This document shows, piece by piece, positions 35,869-45,368 of a stretch of 64,000 nucleotides of DNA (position 1 is its first letter; each line of letters opens with the position of its first letter). The stretch comes from Janibacter sp. HTCC2649 (GTDB taxonomy: Bacteria > Actinomycetota > Actinomycetes > Actinomycetales > Dermatophilaceae), in the NCBI RefSeq assembly GCF_000152705.1, contig NZ_CH672413.1:4128804-4192803 (forward strand), written 5' to 3'. The notes below the pieces were generated by a model. It searched no databases. It had not been told where the DNA came from and saw nothing but the letters and a program-made list of their open reading frames with translations. The position numbers were made by a program, and so were the translations under genes.

Positions 35869-37026
35869 ATGGACATCGATCTCGCCGTCCTCCGGGGAGT
35901 CGAGCGCGAGCGCGACATCTCGCTCGACGTGCTCATCCCCGCGATCGAGCAGGCCCTCCTCCTCGCGTACCAGCGCACCGACGGGGCCTACCGCAACTCG
36001 CGCGCCGAGCTCGACCGCAAGACGGGGCACGTGACGATCTGGGCCCGGGAGGAGTTCGAGGTTCCCGTCGAGGAGGAGCCCGAAGCCCCCGCCGAAACCC
36101 CCACCCCCGACACTGCGTCTGCGGATGTGGCTGCTCCAGCGACCGAATCCGCAGGCGCAACGGAGGAGCGGGTGGAGCGTCCGGCTCCGCGCATGCGCCG
36201 CGAGTACGGCCCCGAGTTCGACGACACCCCGACCGACTTCGGTCGCGTTGCCGCCGCGACCGCCCGCCAGGTCATCGTCCAGCGTCTGCGCGACATCGAG
36301 GACGACGCGATCATGGGCGACTTCAAGGGTCGTGAGGGTGACATCGTCGCCGGCGTCATCCAGCAGAGCCCGGACCCGCGCCACGTCACGGTCGACTTCG
36401 GCACGGTCGAGGGCATCCTGCCGGTCGCCGAGCAGGTCCCCGGCGAGAAGTACGTCCACGGCCAGCGCCTGCGCGTCTACGTCGTGAGCGTCAAGCGTGG
36501 ACTGCGCGGACCCCAGATCGGCCTGTCACGCACGCACCCCAACCTCGTGCGCAAGCTCTTCGCCCTCGAGGTCCCCGAGATCGCCGACGGCAGCGTCGAG
36601 ATCGCCGCCCTGGCCCGCGAGTCCGGCCACCGCACCAAGATCGCGGTGCACACCAAGGTCGCGGGACTCAACGCCAAGGGCGCCTGCATCGGCCCGATGG
36701 GTGCGCGCGTGCGCGCCGTCATGGCCGAGCTGCATGGCGAGAAGATCGACATCGTCGACTTCAGCGAGGACCCGGCGTCCTTCATCGCCTCCGCGCTCAG
36801 CCCGTCACGGGTGCAGTCGGTCGAGATCGTCGACTGGCAGCTGCGTGCGGCCCGGGTCATCGTGCCCGACTACCAGCTCTCCCTCGCCATCGGTCGCGAG
36901 GGGCAGAACGCCCGCCTGGCTGCCAAGCTCACCGGCTGGCGCATCGACATCCGCTCCGACAACCCCACTGCAGGGGCCGGTCAGGGTGGCGCCGAGCCGT
37001 CCGGTGACGCGCCGGACGCTCGCTAG
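35869..37026 (+). CDS. nusA: Transcription termination/antitermination factor NusA
   Basis: NusA binds RNA polymerase and nascent RNA. The 385-residue protein has the N-terminal domain ([18 protein letters not shown]), the S1 domain ([31 protein letters not shown]) and two KH domains ([18 protein letters not shown] and [20 protein letters not shown]). An insert of about 50 residues rich in Glu, Pro and Ala (near 65-115) splits the N-terminal domain; such inserts occur in actinobacterial NusA. It lacks the acidic repeats of proteobacterial NusA. Confidence 0.95.
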   Translation: MDIDLAVLRGVERERDISLDVLIPAIEQALLLAYQRTDGAYRNSRAELDRKTGHVTIWAREEFEVPVEEEPEAPAETPTPDTASADVAAPATESAGATEERVERPAPRMRREYGPEFDDTPTDFGRVAAATARQVIVQRLRDIEDDAIMGDFKGREGDIVAGVIQQSPDPRHVTVDFGTVEGILPVAEQVPGEKYVHGQRLRVYVVSVKRGLRGPQIGLSRTHPNLVRKLFALEVPEIADGSVEIAALARESGHRTKIAVHTKVAGLNAKGACIGPMGARVRAVMAELHGEKIDIVDFSEDPASFIASALSPSRVQSVEIVDWQLRAARVIVPDYQLSLAIGREGQNARLAAKLTGWRIDIRSDNPTAGAGQGGAEPSGDAPDAR

Positions 37027-37030
37027 GCGC

Positions 37031-37036
37031 TAGAGT
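37031..37036 (+). promoter_or_regulatory. Candidate -10 before ylxR
   Basis: TAGAGT lies 4 bases after the nusA stop codon and about 75 bases before ylxR. Confidence 0.4.
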
Positions 37037-37112
37037 GGACGGGACCGACCGGACTGGACCCCGAGCTCGGGCGTCGCACGCTGAGGCGAGCACACGGCAT
37101 ACATCGTCAAAG

Positions 37113-37403
37113 ATGGAGCCAGTGCGCACCTGCGTGGGATGTCGAGTCTCGGATAGCCGGTCGGCACTCCTGCGAGTGGTCGTCGGAGGTCCAGGGGCTC
37201 TCGTTCCTGATCTTCGACGGTGTCTTCCGGGGCGCGGCGCATGGCTGCATCCCACCGGAGACTGTTTCGACCTCGCCGTCCGACGACGGGCGTTCGGGCG
37301 TGCGCTGCGTGTCAGCGTGCCTCTGGACACCGCAGCCGTGGCGGAGTGGATCGCCACCCACGAGCAGACAACCAACCAACCCTCCCCAGGGAACCGACCG
37401 TAG
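37113..37403 (+). CDS. ylxR: YlxR (DUF448) RNA-binding protein
   Basis: The 96-residue protein has the YlxR hallmark RTCVGCR at 5-11, then LLRVVV and GRGAWLHPTGDCFDLAVRRRAF. It is a small nucleic-acid binding protein usually found between nusA and infB, as here. ATG 37113 has a weak AAAGATGG context; an upstream in-frame start at 37035 is less likely. Confidence 0.9.
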   Translation: MEPVRTCVGCRVSDSRSALLRVVVGGPGALVPDLRRCLPGRGAWLHPTGDCFDLAVRRRAFGRALRVSVPLDTAAVAEWIATHEQTTNQPSPGNRP

Positions 37404-37530
37404 CTCTGAACAAGAGAGTGGTTTGACGCTGATGAGCATCCGATGAGAACTCAGTAATGAGCTCCCCCCCAAGTTAGCGGTCCGCGATTTCTGCTTCGTC
37501 AGGTCGCAGGGACCAGAAGAAGGAGAAAAC
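37404..37530. other. ylxR-infB gap
   Basis: The 127 bases hold TTGACG at 37423-37428 as a possible -35, a GATGAG direct repeat, and AGAAGGAG just before infB. No hairpin or clear -10 is visible. Confidence 0.4.
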
Positions 37531-40470
37531 GTGGCAAAGGTTCGAGTCAGTGCACTCGCCAAAGAACAAGGAGTGACCAGCAAGGTCCTCCTCGAGCGCC
37601 TCAATGAGATGGGCGAATACGTCAAGTCGGCCTCTTCGACCGTCGAGGCGCCCGTCGTGCGTCGCTACACGGAGAAGTTCCCGTCTGCCGCGCCCGCAGC
37701 AGCCCCCGACGCGGCCAAGCCGGCCGCCGCGAAGGCACCCGCCCCGGCCGCACCGGCCCCGGCAGCGCCTGCGTCTGCTGCATCCCCCGAGTCCGGCTCC
37801 GCGCCGGCCTCCCCGGGCCCGAAGGCTCCGTCGGCGGCTCCCGCTCCCGCAGCCAGCCGGCCCGCCCCCGGCCCGGCGGCACCCGCCCCGGCCGCTCCTG
37901 CTGCCGCGGCTCCGGCTCCGGCTGCGCCCGCGCCGGCAGCACCGGTGCCTGCAGCACCTGCCCCGGCAGCGCCTGCTCCCGCAGCACCTGCCCCCTCGGC
38001 CCCCGCCGCGAGGGCTCCCGAGTCCGGTGCACGTCCGGCTCCTCGCCCGGGTGCGGGTTCCCCTCGCCCCGGCAACAACCCGTTCGCGCCCAGCCAGGGC
38101 ATGCGTCAGGGCCGCGATGGCGGTCGTGACGCCAGCCGCGAGGCTCCCCGTGAGGGCGCCCGCGAGGGTGGTCGTGACGGTGGCCGCGAAGGTGGTCGCG
38201 AAGGTGGCGGCTCAGCCCGCCCCGGCAACAACCCGTTCGCACCGAGCCAGGGCATGCCGCGTCCGCGCAGCGCTCCCCGTCCCGGTGGCGCCGCAGGTGC
38301 TGGAGCCGGCGCAGCCGGCCCGCGCCCCGGTGGTGCACGTCCCAGCCCCGGCATGATGCCGTCCTCCAGTGCGGTCGCCCGTCCGGGCGAGCGTCCCGGC
38401 GGCGCTGCACGCGGTGGCCGACCTGGCGCCGGTGGCGCTGGTCGTCCCGGCGGCGGTGGCCCCGGCGCAGGTGGCGGCGGCTTCGCCGGTCGTCCCGGTG
38501 GCGGTGGCTTCCGTGGTGGAGCCGGTCGCGGTTCCACTGCTGGTGCCTTCGGTCGTGGAGGTGGCCGTCCCGGTCGCGCCCGCAAGTCCAAGCGTGCGAA
38601 GCGCGCTGAGTTCGAGGAGATGCAGGGTCCGTCCATCGGTGGCGTGAGCGTGCCCCGTGGTGATGGCAAGACCGTCATCCAGGTGCGCCAGGGTGCATCC
38701 CTGACTGACTTCGCCGACCGGATCAACGCCAGCCCGGGCTCGCTCGTCACGGTCATGTTCCACCTCGGTGAGATGGCGACCGCGACCCAGAGCCTCGACG
38801 AGGACACGTTCCGTCTGCTCGGTGCCGAGCTCGGCTACGACATCCGCATGGTCTCCCCGGAGGAGGAGGAGAAGGAGTTGTTCGACTCCTTCGACATCAA
38901 CCTCGAGATCGGTGTCGACTCCGAGGACGAGGACGACCTCGCGGCCCGCCCGCCGGTCGTCACCGTCATGGGTCACGTCGACCACGGAAAGACGCGCCTG
39001 CTCGACGCGATCCGCAACGAGAACGTCGCTGGTGGCGAGTCCGGTGGCATCACCCAGCACATCGGTGCCTACCAGATCCACAAGGAGCACGAGGGCGTCG
39101 ACCGTCCGATCACCTTCATCGACACCCCGGGTCACGAGGCGTTCACCGCCATGCGTGCTCGTGGTGCGAAGGTCACGGACATCGCGATCCTCGTCGTCGC
39201 AGCCGATGACGGCGTCATGCCGCAGACCATTGAGGCGCTCAACCACGCCCAGGCTGCGGATGTCCCGATCGTCGTCGCGGTCAACAAGATCGATGTCGAG
39301 GGCGCCAACCCGTCCAAGATCCGTCAGCAGCTCACCGAGTACAACCTCGTTGCCGAGGAGTACGGCGGCGAGACGATGTTCGTCGACGTCTCGGCCAAGC
39401 AGGGCGAGAACATCGACGCACTGCTCGAGGCTGTCCTGCTCACCGCGGACGCCGCTCTCGACCTGCGGGCCAACCCCGAGCGCGACGCCCGTGGTGTCGC
39501 GATCGAGGCCAACCTCGACAAGGGTCGCGGTGCGACGGCAACGGTCCTCATCCAGTCCGGAACCCTCCACGTCGGTGACGCCATCGTCACGGGCAGCTCC
39601 TACGGCCGCGTTCGCGCCATGCTCGATGAGCACGGCAACAACCTCACCGAGGCGGGCCCGTCCCGTCCGGTCCAGGTTCTCGGTCTGTCCTCGGTCCCGC
39701 GTGCAGGCGACACGTTCGTCGTCGCTCCCGATGACCGCACCGCCCGCCAGATCGCGGAGCGTCGCGAGTCGGCCGACCGTCAGGCCAGCCTGGCCAAGGC
39801 CCGCAAGCGCATCTCGCTCGAGGACCTCAACGAGGCGATCGCGCAGGGCAAGGTCGACACCCTCAACCTCATCCTCAAGGGTGACGTGTCGGGTTCTGTC
39901 GAAGCCCTCGAGGACGCGCTCCTCCAGATCGATGTGGGTGAGGACGTCGACCTGCGGATCATTGACCGCGGCGTCGGTGCCATCACGATGAACAACATCA
40001 ACCTGGCCGTGGCCTCCAACGCCATCATCATCGGCTTCAACGTTCGGGCCGAGGGCCTCAACGCTGACTACGCCGACCGTGAGGGCGTCGAGATCCGCTA
40101 CTACTCGGTGATCTACCAGGCCATCGAGGAGATCGAGCAGTCCCTCAAGGGCATGCTCAAGCCCGAGTACGAAGAGGTCGAGCTCGGCACCGCCGAGATC
40201 CGCGAGATCTTCCGCTCGAGCAAGTTCGGCAACATCGCCGGCTCGATCGTCCGCAGTGGCGAGATCAAGCGCGGCACCAGGTCCCGCATCACGCGTGCCG
40301 GTGTCGTCGTGTCCGAGAACGTCGAGATCGCTGGCCTGCGCCGGTTCAAGGATGACGTCACCGAGGTCCGCGACGGCTTCGAGTGCGGCATCAACCTGGG
40401 GTCCTACAACGACCTCCAGATCGGCGACCTCATCGCCACGTACGAAATGCGTGAAAAGCCCCGGGCCTGA
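37531..40470 (+). CDS. infB: Translation initiation factor IF-2
   Basis: IF-2 is the GTPase that brings initiator tRNA to the 30S subunit. The 979-residue protein has the IF2_N helix ([17 protein letters not shown]), a long Ala/Pro-rich then Gly/Arg-rich disordered part (about 50-360), a second IF2_N, and the G domain with GHVDHGKT at 481-488, DTPGHEAF and NKID, followed by domains II-IV. GTG 37531 has AAGGAG upstream. The disordered part includes repeated APAAPAP tracts and two copies of [13 protein letters not shown], which make the reverse strand look coding. Confidence 0.96.
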   Translation: MAKVRVSALAKEQGVTSKVLLERLNEMGEYVKSASSTVEAPVVRRYTEKFPSAAPAAAPDAAKPAAAKAPAPAAPAPAAPASAASPESGSAPASPGPKAPSAAPAPAASRPAPGPAAPAPAAPAAAAPAPAAPAPAAPVPAAPAPAAPAPAAPAPSAPAARAPESGARPAPRPGAGSPRPGNNPFAPSQGMRQGRDGGRDASREAPREGAREGGRDGGREGGREGGGSARPGNNPFAPSQGMPRPRSAPRPGGAAGAGAGAAGPRPGGARPSPGMMPSSSAVARPGERPGGAARGGRPGAGGAGRPGGGGPGAGGGGFAGRPGGGGFRGGAGRGSTAGAFGRGGGRPGRARKSKRAKRAEFEEMQGPSIGGVSVPRGDGKTVIQVRQGASLTDFADRINASPGSLVTVMFHLGEMATATQSLDEDTFRLLGAELGYDIRMVSPEEEEKELFDSFDINLEIGVDSEDEDDLAARPPVVTVMGHVDHGKTRLLDAIRNENVAGGESGGITQHIGAYQIHKEHEGVDRPITFIDTPGHEAFTAMRARGAKVTDIAILVVAADDGVMPQTIEALNHAQAADVPIVVAVNKIDVEGANPSKIRQQLTEYNLVAEEYGGETMFVDVSAKQGENIDALLEAVLLTADAALDLRANPERDARGVAIEANLDKGRGATATVLIQSGTLHVGDAIVTGSSYGRVRAMLDEHGNNLTEAGPSRPVQVLGLSSVPRAGDTFVVAPDDRTARQIAERRESADRQASLAKARKRISLEDLNEAIAQGKVDTLNLILKGDVSGSVEALEDALLQIDVGEDVDLRIIDRGVGAITMNNINLAVASNAIIIGFNVRAEGLNADYADREGVEIRYYSVIYQAIEEIEQSLKGMLKPEYEEVELGTAEIREIFRSSKFGNIAGSIVRSGEIKRGTRSRITRAGVVVSENVEIAGLRRFKDDVTEVRDGFECGINLGSYNDLQIGDLIATYEMREKPRA

Positions 40471-40491
40471 TCGCCCGAGGCTCCACGCCTG

Positions 40492-40536
40492 ACGTGACCG
40501 GCCGGCATACCGATTCGGTATGCCGGCCGGTCACGT
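40492..40536. terminator. 45-base perfect hairpin between infB and rbfA
   Basis: Arms of 22 bases (40492-40513 and 40515-40536) are exact complements with a single central base. Each arm contains the recurrent GGCATACC/GGTATGCC motif. It lies 21 bases after the infB stop. With no T-tract it may be a terminator or an mRNA-stabilising hairpin. Confidence 0.8.
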
Positions 40537-40601
40537 TCCACACTTTTCCCGCGCCTAAGGTGTCGGGAGAGATCACCAGCAGGACTGAAGAAGGAGTTGT
40601 C

Positions 40602-41111
40602 GTGGCTGACGCCGCTCGCGCCCGCAAGGTCGCCGACCGCATCAAGACGCTGATCGCCGCAGGACTGGGCTCGATCATCAAGGACCCGGACCTTGGGTTC
40701 GTGACGATCACGGACGTCCGCGTGACCAACGACCTCCAGCACGCGTCGGTGTTCTACACCGTCTTCGGTGACGACGCCCAGCGTGCCAAGACCACGTACC
40801 TCCTCGAGGAGAACCGCGGCAAGCTCCGCAGCCACGTCGGCAAGAACCTCGGCATCCGCCTCACGCCGTCGCTCGAGTTCATCGCCGACGCCATCCCGGA
40901 GACGGCCGCCCACCTCGAGGACCTCCTGCGTGAGGCTCGTGAGCGCGACGCCGCCGTGGCGGCTGCTGCAGCTGGAGCCACGCACGCCGGCGACGCCGAC
41001 CCCTACCGTCACGACGACGAGCCGACGGACGACGACGATGACGATGACGACGTCGACGACGACGACGCCGAGACCAAGGACACCCACGCCAGCGGCACCG
41101 ACCGCGCGTGA
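40602..41111 (+). CDS. rbfA: Ribosome-binding factor A
   Basis: RbfA is a 30S maturation factor. The 169-residue protein has RKVADRIKTLIAAGL near 7, KDPDLGFVTITDVRVTNDL near 24, SVFYTVFGDD and RLTPSLEFIAD. The C-terminus is an extreme acidic tail (DDDDDDDDVDDDDAE). GTG 40602 follows AAGGAG; the longer ORF from 40494 starts inside the hairpin and is rejected. The stop overlaps the truB start. Confidence 0.94.
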   Translation: MADAARARKVADRIKTLIAAGLGSIIKDPDLGFVTITDVRVTNDLQHASVFYTVFGDDAQRAKTTYLLEENRGKLRSHVGKNLGIRLTPSLEFIADAIPETAAHLEDLLREARERDAAVAAAAAGATHAGDADPYRHDDEPTDDDDDDDDVDDDDAETKDTHASGTDRA

Positions 41112-42046
41112 GCGTGGGCCCTCCTCACACAGACGGGCTCCTCGTCGTCGACAAGCCGAGCGAGTGGACGAGTCATGACGTCGTCGCGCGCGCCCGGCGG
41201 TTGTGCAACACCCGCAAGGTGGGGCACGCCGGCACGCTCGACCCCATGGCGACGGGCGTGCTCGTCCTCGGTGTCGGTCGAGCCACCAAGCTGCTGACCT
41301 TCCTCGTCGGCGTCGACAAGGACTACACCGCGACGATCCGTCTCGGGCAGGCCACGCTCACCGATGACGCCGAGGGTGAGGTGACCAGCGCCCCCGGTGC
41401 CGCCGAGGTCGACGACGACGCCATCGCGGCGGCTGTCGCCACTCTCACCGGTGCCATCGAGCAGGTCCCGAGCTCGGTCAGCGCGATCAAGATCAAGGGC
41501 CAGCGGTCCTACCACCGCGCCCGAGCGGGGGAGTCCGTCGACCTGCCTGCGCGGCCAGTGACGGTGTCCCGCTTCGAGATCGGTGAGACCCGCCGCTCGA
41601 CGACGCAGGGCGAGGACGGCAGCGACCTGGCGATCGTCGACGTGGACGTCGAGGTCACTGTGTCCTCCGGAACCTACGTCCGAGCCCTCGCCCGCGACCT
41701 CGGCACGGCCCTCGGCTCGGCCGGTCACCTCACTGCCCTGCGACGGACGAGAGTCGGAGGATTCGGTCTCGACACGGCATACCCGCTCTCTGATCTGGAG
41801 GCGCGCCAGGGCGAGCCGATGCCGGTCATCCCACTCGCCGACGCGGCCCGCGCCGGGTTCACGGCACGCGAGCTCAGCGACGACGAGGCCCGGACCATCG
41901 GTTATGGGCAGAAGCTCCCGTCCGCCGAGCCCGGGCGTCTCGAGGTCGTTGCAGCCTTCGCTCCCGACGGCTCTCTTGTCGCGATGCTCGACGAGTCGAA
42001 GGCCACAGCGCGGAGCCACGTCGTGTTCGCTCCGGCGAGTTCGTAG
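41108..42046 (+). CDS. truB: tRNA pseudouridine-55 synthase
   Basis: TruB makes the universal pseudouridine of the tRNA T-loop. The 312-residue protein has LLVVDKPSEWTSHDVV near 11, the catalytic Asp45 in HAGTLDPMATG, KDYTATIRLG and the PUA-type C-terminus. GTG 41108 forms GTGA with the rbfA stop. Its TAG stop is part of TAGAGT, a -10 for ribF. Confidence 0.95.
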   Translation: MSVGPPHTDGLLVVDKPSEWTSHDVVARARRLCNTRKVGHAGTLDPMATGVLVLGVGRATKLLTFLVGVDKDYTATIRLGQATLTDDAEGEVTSAPGAAEVDDDAIAAAVATLTGAIEQVPSSVSAIKIKGQRSYHRARAGESVDLPARPVTVSRFEIGETRRSTTQGEDGSDLAIVDVDVEVTVSSGTYVRALARDLGTALGSAGHLTALRRTRVGGFGLDTAYPLSDLEARQGEPMPVIPLADAARAGFTARELSDDEARTIGYGQKLPSAEPGRLEVVAAFAPDGSLVAMLDESKATARSHVVFAPASS

Positions 42047-42049
42047 AGT
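42044..42049 (+). promoter_or_regulatory. -10 box of ribF overlapping the truB stop codon
   Basis: TAGAGT begins with the TAG stop of truB and ends 7 bases before GTG 42057. Leaderless initiation of ribF is likely. Confidence 0.5.
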
Positions 42050-42056
42050 GTCCACC

Positions 42057-43019
42057 GTGCACCGCTTCACCGACCCCGCCGAGACGCCCGACGAGCTGGC
42101 GCCCTGTGTCGTCACGCTCGGCAACTTCGACGGCGTCCACCGCGGGCACAAGGCGGTGCTGTCGCGCCTCGTCGAGATCGGGCGCGAGCGTGGGCTGCCC
42201 TCCGTCGCCGTGACGTTCGACCCGCACCCTCTCGCCGTGCTGCACCCCGACCGCGCTCCCGAGATCATCACGCCGAGCTCCGTGCGCGACGACCTGCTCG
42301 AGGCGACCGGCCTCGACGGTCTCCTCGTCCTGGGGTTCACCAAGGAGTTCGCGCAGCAGTCGCCGGAGGAGTTCGTCAAGGGCACCTTCGTCGACGGCCT
42401 CCAGGCCAAGGTCGTCGTCGTCGGCGTGGACACCCGGTTCGGCTACAAGAACTCCGGCGACGTCGCGACCCTGCGTGAGCTCGGCGAGACCTACGGCTTC
42501 GAGGTCATCGCGCTCGAGGACGTGGGTGACGGCGAGCGCTGGTCCTCGACCTCCGTGCGCAACGCCCTCACCGAGGGCGATGTCGCGGCCGCCGCACGGG
42601 TGCTCGGCCGACCCCACCGCGTCGTCGGCACGGTCGTGCACGGTCACCACCGCGGTCGCGAGCTCGGCTTCCCCACGGCCAACCTCTCACCCGACTCCGC
42701 TGGCCTCGTCCCGGCCGAGGGCGTCTATGCCGGCTGGTTGACCCGCCTCGACCTCGACGCAGGCGAACCCGACCGCACCATGCCGGCCGCGATCTCCATC
42801 GGGACGAACCCGACCTTCGACACCAAGGACCGCCGCACGGTCGAGGCCTATGTCCTCGACCGCGACGACCTCGACCTCTATGACGAGCGCGTCGTCGTCG
42901 AGTTCGTCGAGCACATCCGCCCGACCCTGCGGTTCGACAGCATCGACGACCTCCTCGTCGCCATGGCCAAGGACGTCGAGCAGTGCCGCGCGGTGCTCAC
43001 CCAGATCGTCCACTCCTGA
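42057..43019 (+). CDS. ribF: Bifunctional riboflavin kinase/FAD synthetase
   Basis: RibF makes FMN and then FAD from riboflavin. The 320-residue protein has the adenylyltransferase part (VTLGNFDGVHRGHKAVL, AVTFDPHPLAV, STSVRNALTEGDV) and the riboflavin kinase part (GHHRGRELGFPTANL near 200, GTNPTFDTKDRRTVEAYVLD). GTG 42057 fits the leaderless promoter; GTG 42048 is also in frame. The product supplies FMN/FAD for the many flavoproteins in the window, though no direct link is implied. Confidence 0.94.
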   Translation: MHRFTDPAETPDELAPCVVTLGNFDGVHRGHKAVLSRLVEIGRERGLPSVAVTFDPHPLAVLHPDRAPEIITPSSVRDDLLEATGLDGLLVLGFTKEFAQQSPEEFVKGTFVDGLQAKVVVVGVDTRFGYKNSGDVATLRELGETYGFEVIALEDVGDGERWSSTSVRNALTEGDVAAAARVLGRPHRVVGTVVHGHHRGRELGFPTANLSPDSAGLVPAEGVYAGWLTRLDLDAGEPDRTMPAAISIGTNPTFDTKDRRTVEAYVLDRDDLDLYDERVVVEFVEHIRPTLRFDSIDDLLVAMAKDVEQCRAVLTQIVHS

Positions 43020-44128
43020 GCCTTCGGGGCAGCTGGCTCCGCCAGGACCTCGGCCTCCTCGTCGGGGCCGCCGGCACGTCGCTCGTGGGTGCCCTGCTCG
43101 TGTGGTCCGCGACCCACGAGACTGCCGGCACGGCATACCTGTTCCGTCATCTGCTCAACACCGCCATCGGCATCGGGTTGGCCGTCGGCGTGACCCGGCT
43201 CGGGCACCAGGGGCTGCGGGTCGTGGCCCCGTGGCTCTACGGCATCTCCCTGCTGGGGCTCATCGCGGTCCTCACCCCGCTGGGGGCGACGATCAACGGG
43301 TCGCGCTCCTGGATCCCGGTCGTCGCCGGGTTCACGGTGCAGCCGTCGGAGTTCGCCAAGGTCGGGTTGGCCCTCATGCTGGCGTTCGTCTTCGCCGACC
43401 GGTGGGAGCGGCGGGTCGCGCCGAGCAACCGGGACGTCGCCCTCGGCTGGGTGCTCGCCGTCGTGCCGGTGGCGCTCATCATGCTGCAGCCGGACCTCGG
43501 CTCGGCCGTGGTCCTCGGAGCGCTGGCCTTCGTCGTCATCGCCATCGCCGGTGCGCCACGCCGATGGATCGTGGGGGTGGGGCTCGCCGCGGTCGGCCTC
43601 GTCGCAGCGGCCCTGACGACCCCGCTGCTCAGCGACTACCAGCGGGACCGGCTGCTGTCCTTCGCGAACCCGAGCGCTGACCCGCAGGGCATCGGCTACC
43701 AGACCCGTCAGGTGCGGCTCGCGATCGGCTCCGGCGGCTGGAACGGCCAGGGCTTCATGGAGGGCCGTCAGACCCAGGGCGGCTTCATCCCCTACCAGCT
43801 CAACGACTTCATCTTCTCGGTCGCGGGGGAGGAGCTCGGCTTCATCGGCGCCGCGGGGTTGCTGTTCCTGCTGTCGTTCATCGTCATCCGAATCTTCGTC
43901 GTCGCCGGGCGTTCGGGGGACGCGTTCGGGCGCTTCGTCGGGGTCGGCGTGGGCACGTGGCTGGCGTTCCAGGTCTTCCAGAATGTCGGGATGAACCTCG
44001 GTGTCATGCCCGTGACCGGGCTGCCGCTGCCGTTCGTGTCCTACGGCGGGTCGTCGATGTTTGCGTCCTGGCTCGCCATTGGTGTCGTCAACGCGGCGTA
44101 TGCCGCGGGCCACCGGGACCGCGTCTAG
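42983..44128 (+). CDS. SEDS-family glycan polymerase (RodA/FtsW type)
   Basis: The 381-residue membrane protein has about ten helices and SEDS signatures: TINGSRSWIPVVAGFTVQPS near 97, MLQPDLGSAVVLGAL near 172, NDFIFSVAGEELGFIGA near 275 and PVTGLPLPFVSYGGSSM near 340. It polymerises lipid II with a class B PBP. RodA is more likely than FtsW because the end lacks a long tail. GTG 42983 overlaps ribF by 37 bases; no start codon suits later. The TAG stop is inside the IS481 target duplication. No partner PBP is adjacent. Confidence 0.85.
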   Translation: MPRGAHPDRPLLSLRGSWLRQDLGLLVGAAGTSLVGALLVWSATHETAGTAYLFRHLLNTAIGIGLAVGVTRLGHQGLRVVAPWLYGISLLGLIAVLTPLGATINGSRSWIPVVAGFTVQPSEFAKVGLALMLAFVFADRWERRVAPSNRDVALGWVLAVVPVALIMLQPDLGSAVVLGALAFVVIAIAGAPRRWIVGVGLAAVGLVAAALTTPLLSDYQRDRLLSFANPSADPQGIGYQTRQVRLAIGSGGWNGQGFMEGRQTQGGFIPYQLNDFIFSVAGEELGFIGAAGLLFLLSFIVIRIFVVAGRSGDAFGRFVGVGVGTWLAFQVFQNVGMNLGVMPVTGLPLPFVSYGGSSMFASWLAIGVVNAAYAAGHRDRV

Positions 44129-44129
44129 C
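44124..44129. repeat. Left target duplication TCTAGC
   Basis: TCTAGC precedes the left inverted repeat and contains the rodA TAG stop. The identical hexamer follows the right inverted repeat. Confidence 0.9.
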
Positions 44130-45233
44130 TGTACTGACCCGACAGGTTGGTTGAGTGATTGCGATCCGCTGATCTGATCAGTGGCGCGGGAAGGGCCTCC
44201 CGCGGTGGAGTGGAACTGCCAAGTCACCACTGCCACACACAGGAGGCCCTCATGTCCCACGCTAACGCCGCTCTGACGGTTCGTCACCGGCTCAAGGTCG
44301 CTCAGCTCGTCGTCGATCAGCGAGTCCCGATCAGCGAGGTCGCGGCACGATTCCAATGTTCCTGGCCGACGGTGAAGCGATGGGCCGATCGGTACGCCGC
44401 TGGTGAACCGATGAGCGACCGCTCGAGCCGTCCACACGCGATGCCCGCCAAGACGTCTCCCTCGACGACGAAGCGGATCGTGTCGTTGCGGCTGCGCAAA
44501 CGGTTGGGCCCGGTCCAGCTCGCCGCACACGTGGGGGTTGCACCCTCCACAGTGCACCGGGTGCTCACCAGGTGCCACCTCAACCGGTTGGCGCACGTCG
44601 ACCGTGCCACCGGGGAGCCGGTGCGCCGTTACGAGCACGAGCGCCCCGGGGACATGCTGCACGTGGACGTCAAGAAGTTCGGAAACATCCCCGACGGTGG
44701 CGGGTGGCGCTTCGTGGGCCGAGCCCAAGGCGGGAAGAACCGGGCAGGCACCCCGGGCAAACCGAGGAACAAGCATTACCAGCCGAAGATGGGCCACGCG
44801 TTCGTGCACACCGTCATCGATGACCACTCTCGTGTGGCCTACGCCGAGGTCCACGACAACGAAACCGCCGTGACCGCCACTGGTGTCCTACGCCGCGCCG
44901 TCGCCTGGTTCGCTGTCCGTGGCATCACCACACGCAGAGTCCTGTCCGACAACGGATCCGCCTACATCTCGCACCTGTGGCGCGACGTGTGCGCCGAGCT
45001 CGGGATCAAGCACTCCCGCACCCGACCCCGCCGTCCGCAGACCAACGGCAAGATCGAACGCTTCCACCGCACCATGGCCGACGGGTGGGGATACGCCCGC
45101 TGCTACACCTCAGAAACCGAACGACGCCAAGCTCTGCCAGCATGGCTCCACGAGTACAACCACCACCGACCCCACACCGCCTGCGGGAACAAGCCACCCA
45201 TCACCCGCTTAACCAACCTGTCGGGTCAGTACA
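44130..45233 (+). mobile_element. IS481-family insertion sequence, intact
   Basis: The 1104-bp element is bounded by perfect 23-bp inverted repeats beginning TGTACTGACCCGACAGG (44130-44152) and their complement (45211-45233). Flanking TCTAGC duplications match the NCTAGN target known for IS481. The right repeat is within the transposase gene. The copy looks complete and recent. Confidence 0.93.
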
Positions 45234-45238
45234 TCTAG
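44252..45238 (+). CDS. IS481 family transposase
   Basis: The 328-residue protein has an N-terminal helix-turn-helix (ISEVAARFQCSWPTVKRWADRY) and an rve-type DDE core: DMLHVDVKKF, HTVIDDHSRVAYAEV, VLSDNGSAYIS and the glutamate in NGKIERFHRTM. ATG 44252 has AGGAGG upstream. The coding region runs through the right inverted repeat: the last codon, ATC, starts with the final base of the element and the TAG stop comes from the TCTAGC target duplication. Confidence 0.94.
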   Translation: MSHANAALTVRHRLKVAQLVVDQRVPISEVAARFQCSWPTVKRWADRYAAGEPMSDRSSRPHAMPAKTSPSTTKRIVSLRLRKRLGPVQLAAHVGVAPSTVHRVLTRCHLNRLAHVDRATGEPVRRYEHERPGDMLHVDVKKFGNIPDGGGWRFVGRAQGGKNRAGTPGKPRNKHYQPKMGHAFVHTVIDDHSRVAYAEVHDNETAVTATGVLRRAVAWFAVRGITTRRVLSDNGSAYISHLWRDVCAELGIKHSRTRPRRPQTNGKIERFHRTMADGWGYARCYTSETERRQALPAWLHEYNHHRPHTACGNKPPITRLTNLSGQYI

Positions 45239-45239
45239 C
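45234..45239. repeat. Right target duplication TCTAGC
   Basis: Matches 44124-44129 and supplies the transposase stop codon (TAG 45236-45238). Confidence 0.9.
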
Positions 45240-45321
45240 TCGCCTTTGCGCTGTCGTGGGCGAGCGATCGGGTTCCGGTGCATCCGGCCGGGTCGAGGAT
45301 TCACATCCGGCTCCGTCGAGA

Positions 45322-45368
45322 TAGTACGAAATGCCGAGCGCCGAGCCTCAGCTCGGCGATTCGTACTA
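45322..45368. terminator. Hairpin at the 3' end of the TetR gene
   Basis: TAGTACGAA pairs with TTCGTACTA, and inside it CGCCGAG pairs with CTCGGCG. It overlaps the TetR stop and is the likely terminator for that gene and for readthrough from rodA. The rest of 45,240-45,321 shows nothing assignable. Confidence 0.7.

Noticed and set aside
37681-38580. Repeats in infB as a possible tandem-repeat element
   Set aside because: They are Ala/Pro and Gly/Arg low-complexity codons of the normal disordered IF-2 region.
38212-39633. 473-codon minus-strand frame opposite infB
   Set aside because: Shadow of the Ala/Pro/Gly repeat and G domain of infB; Thr/Gly-rich tract arises from complement bias.
42878-44854. 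658-codon minus-strand frame opposite rodA and the IS481 transposase
   Set aside because: Asp/Arg/Gly-rich shadow spanning two real genes and an IS boundary.
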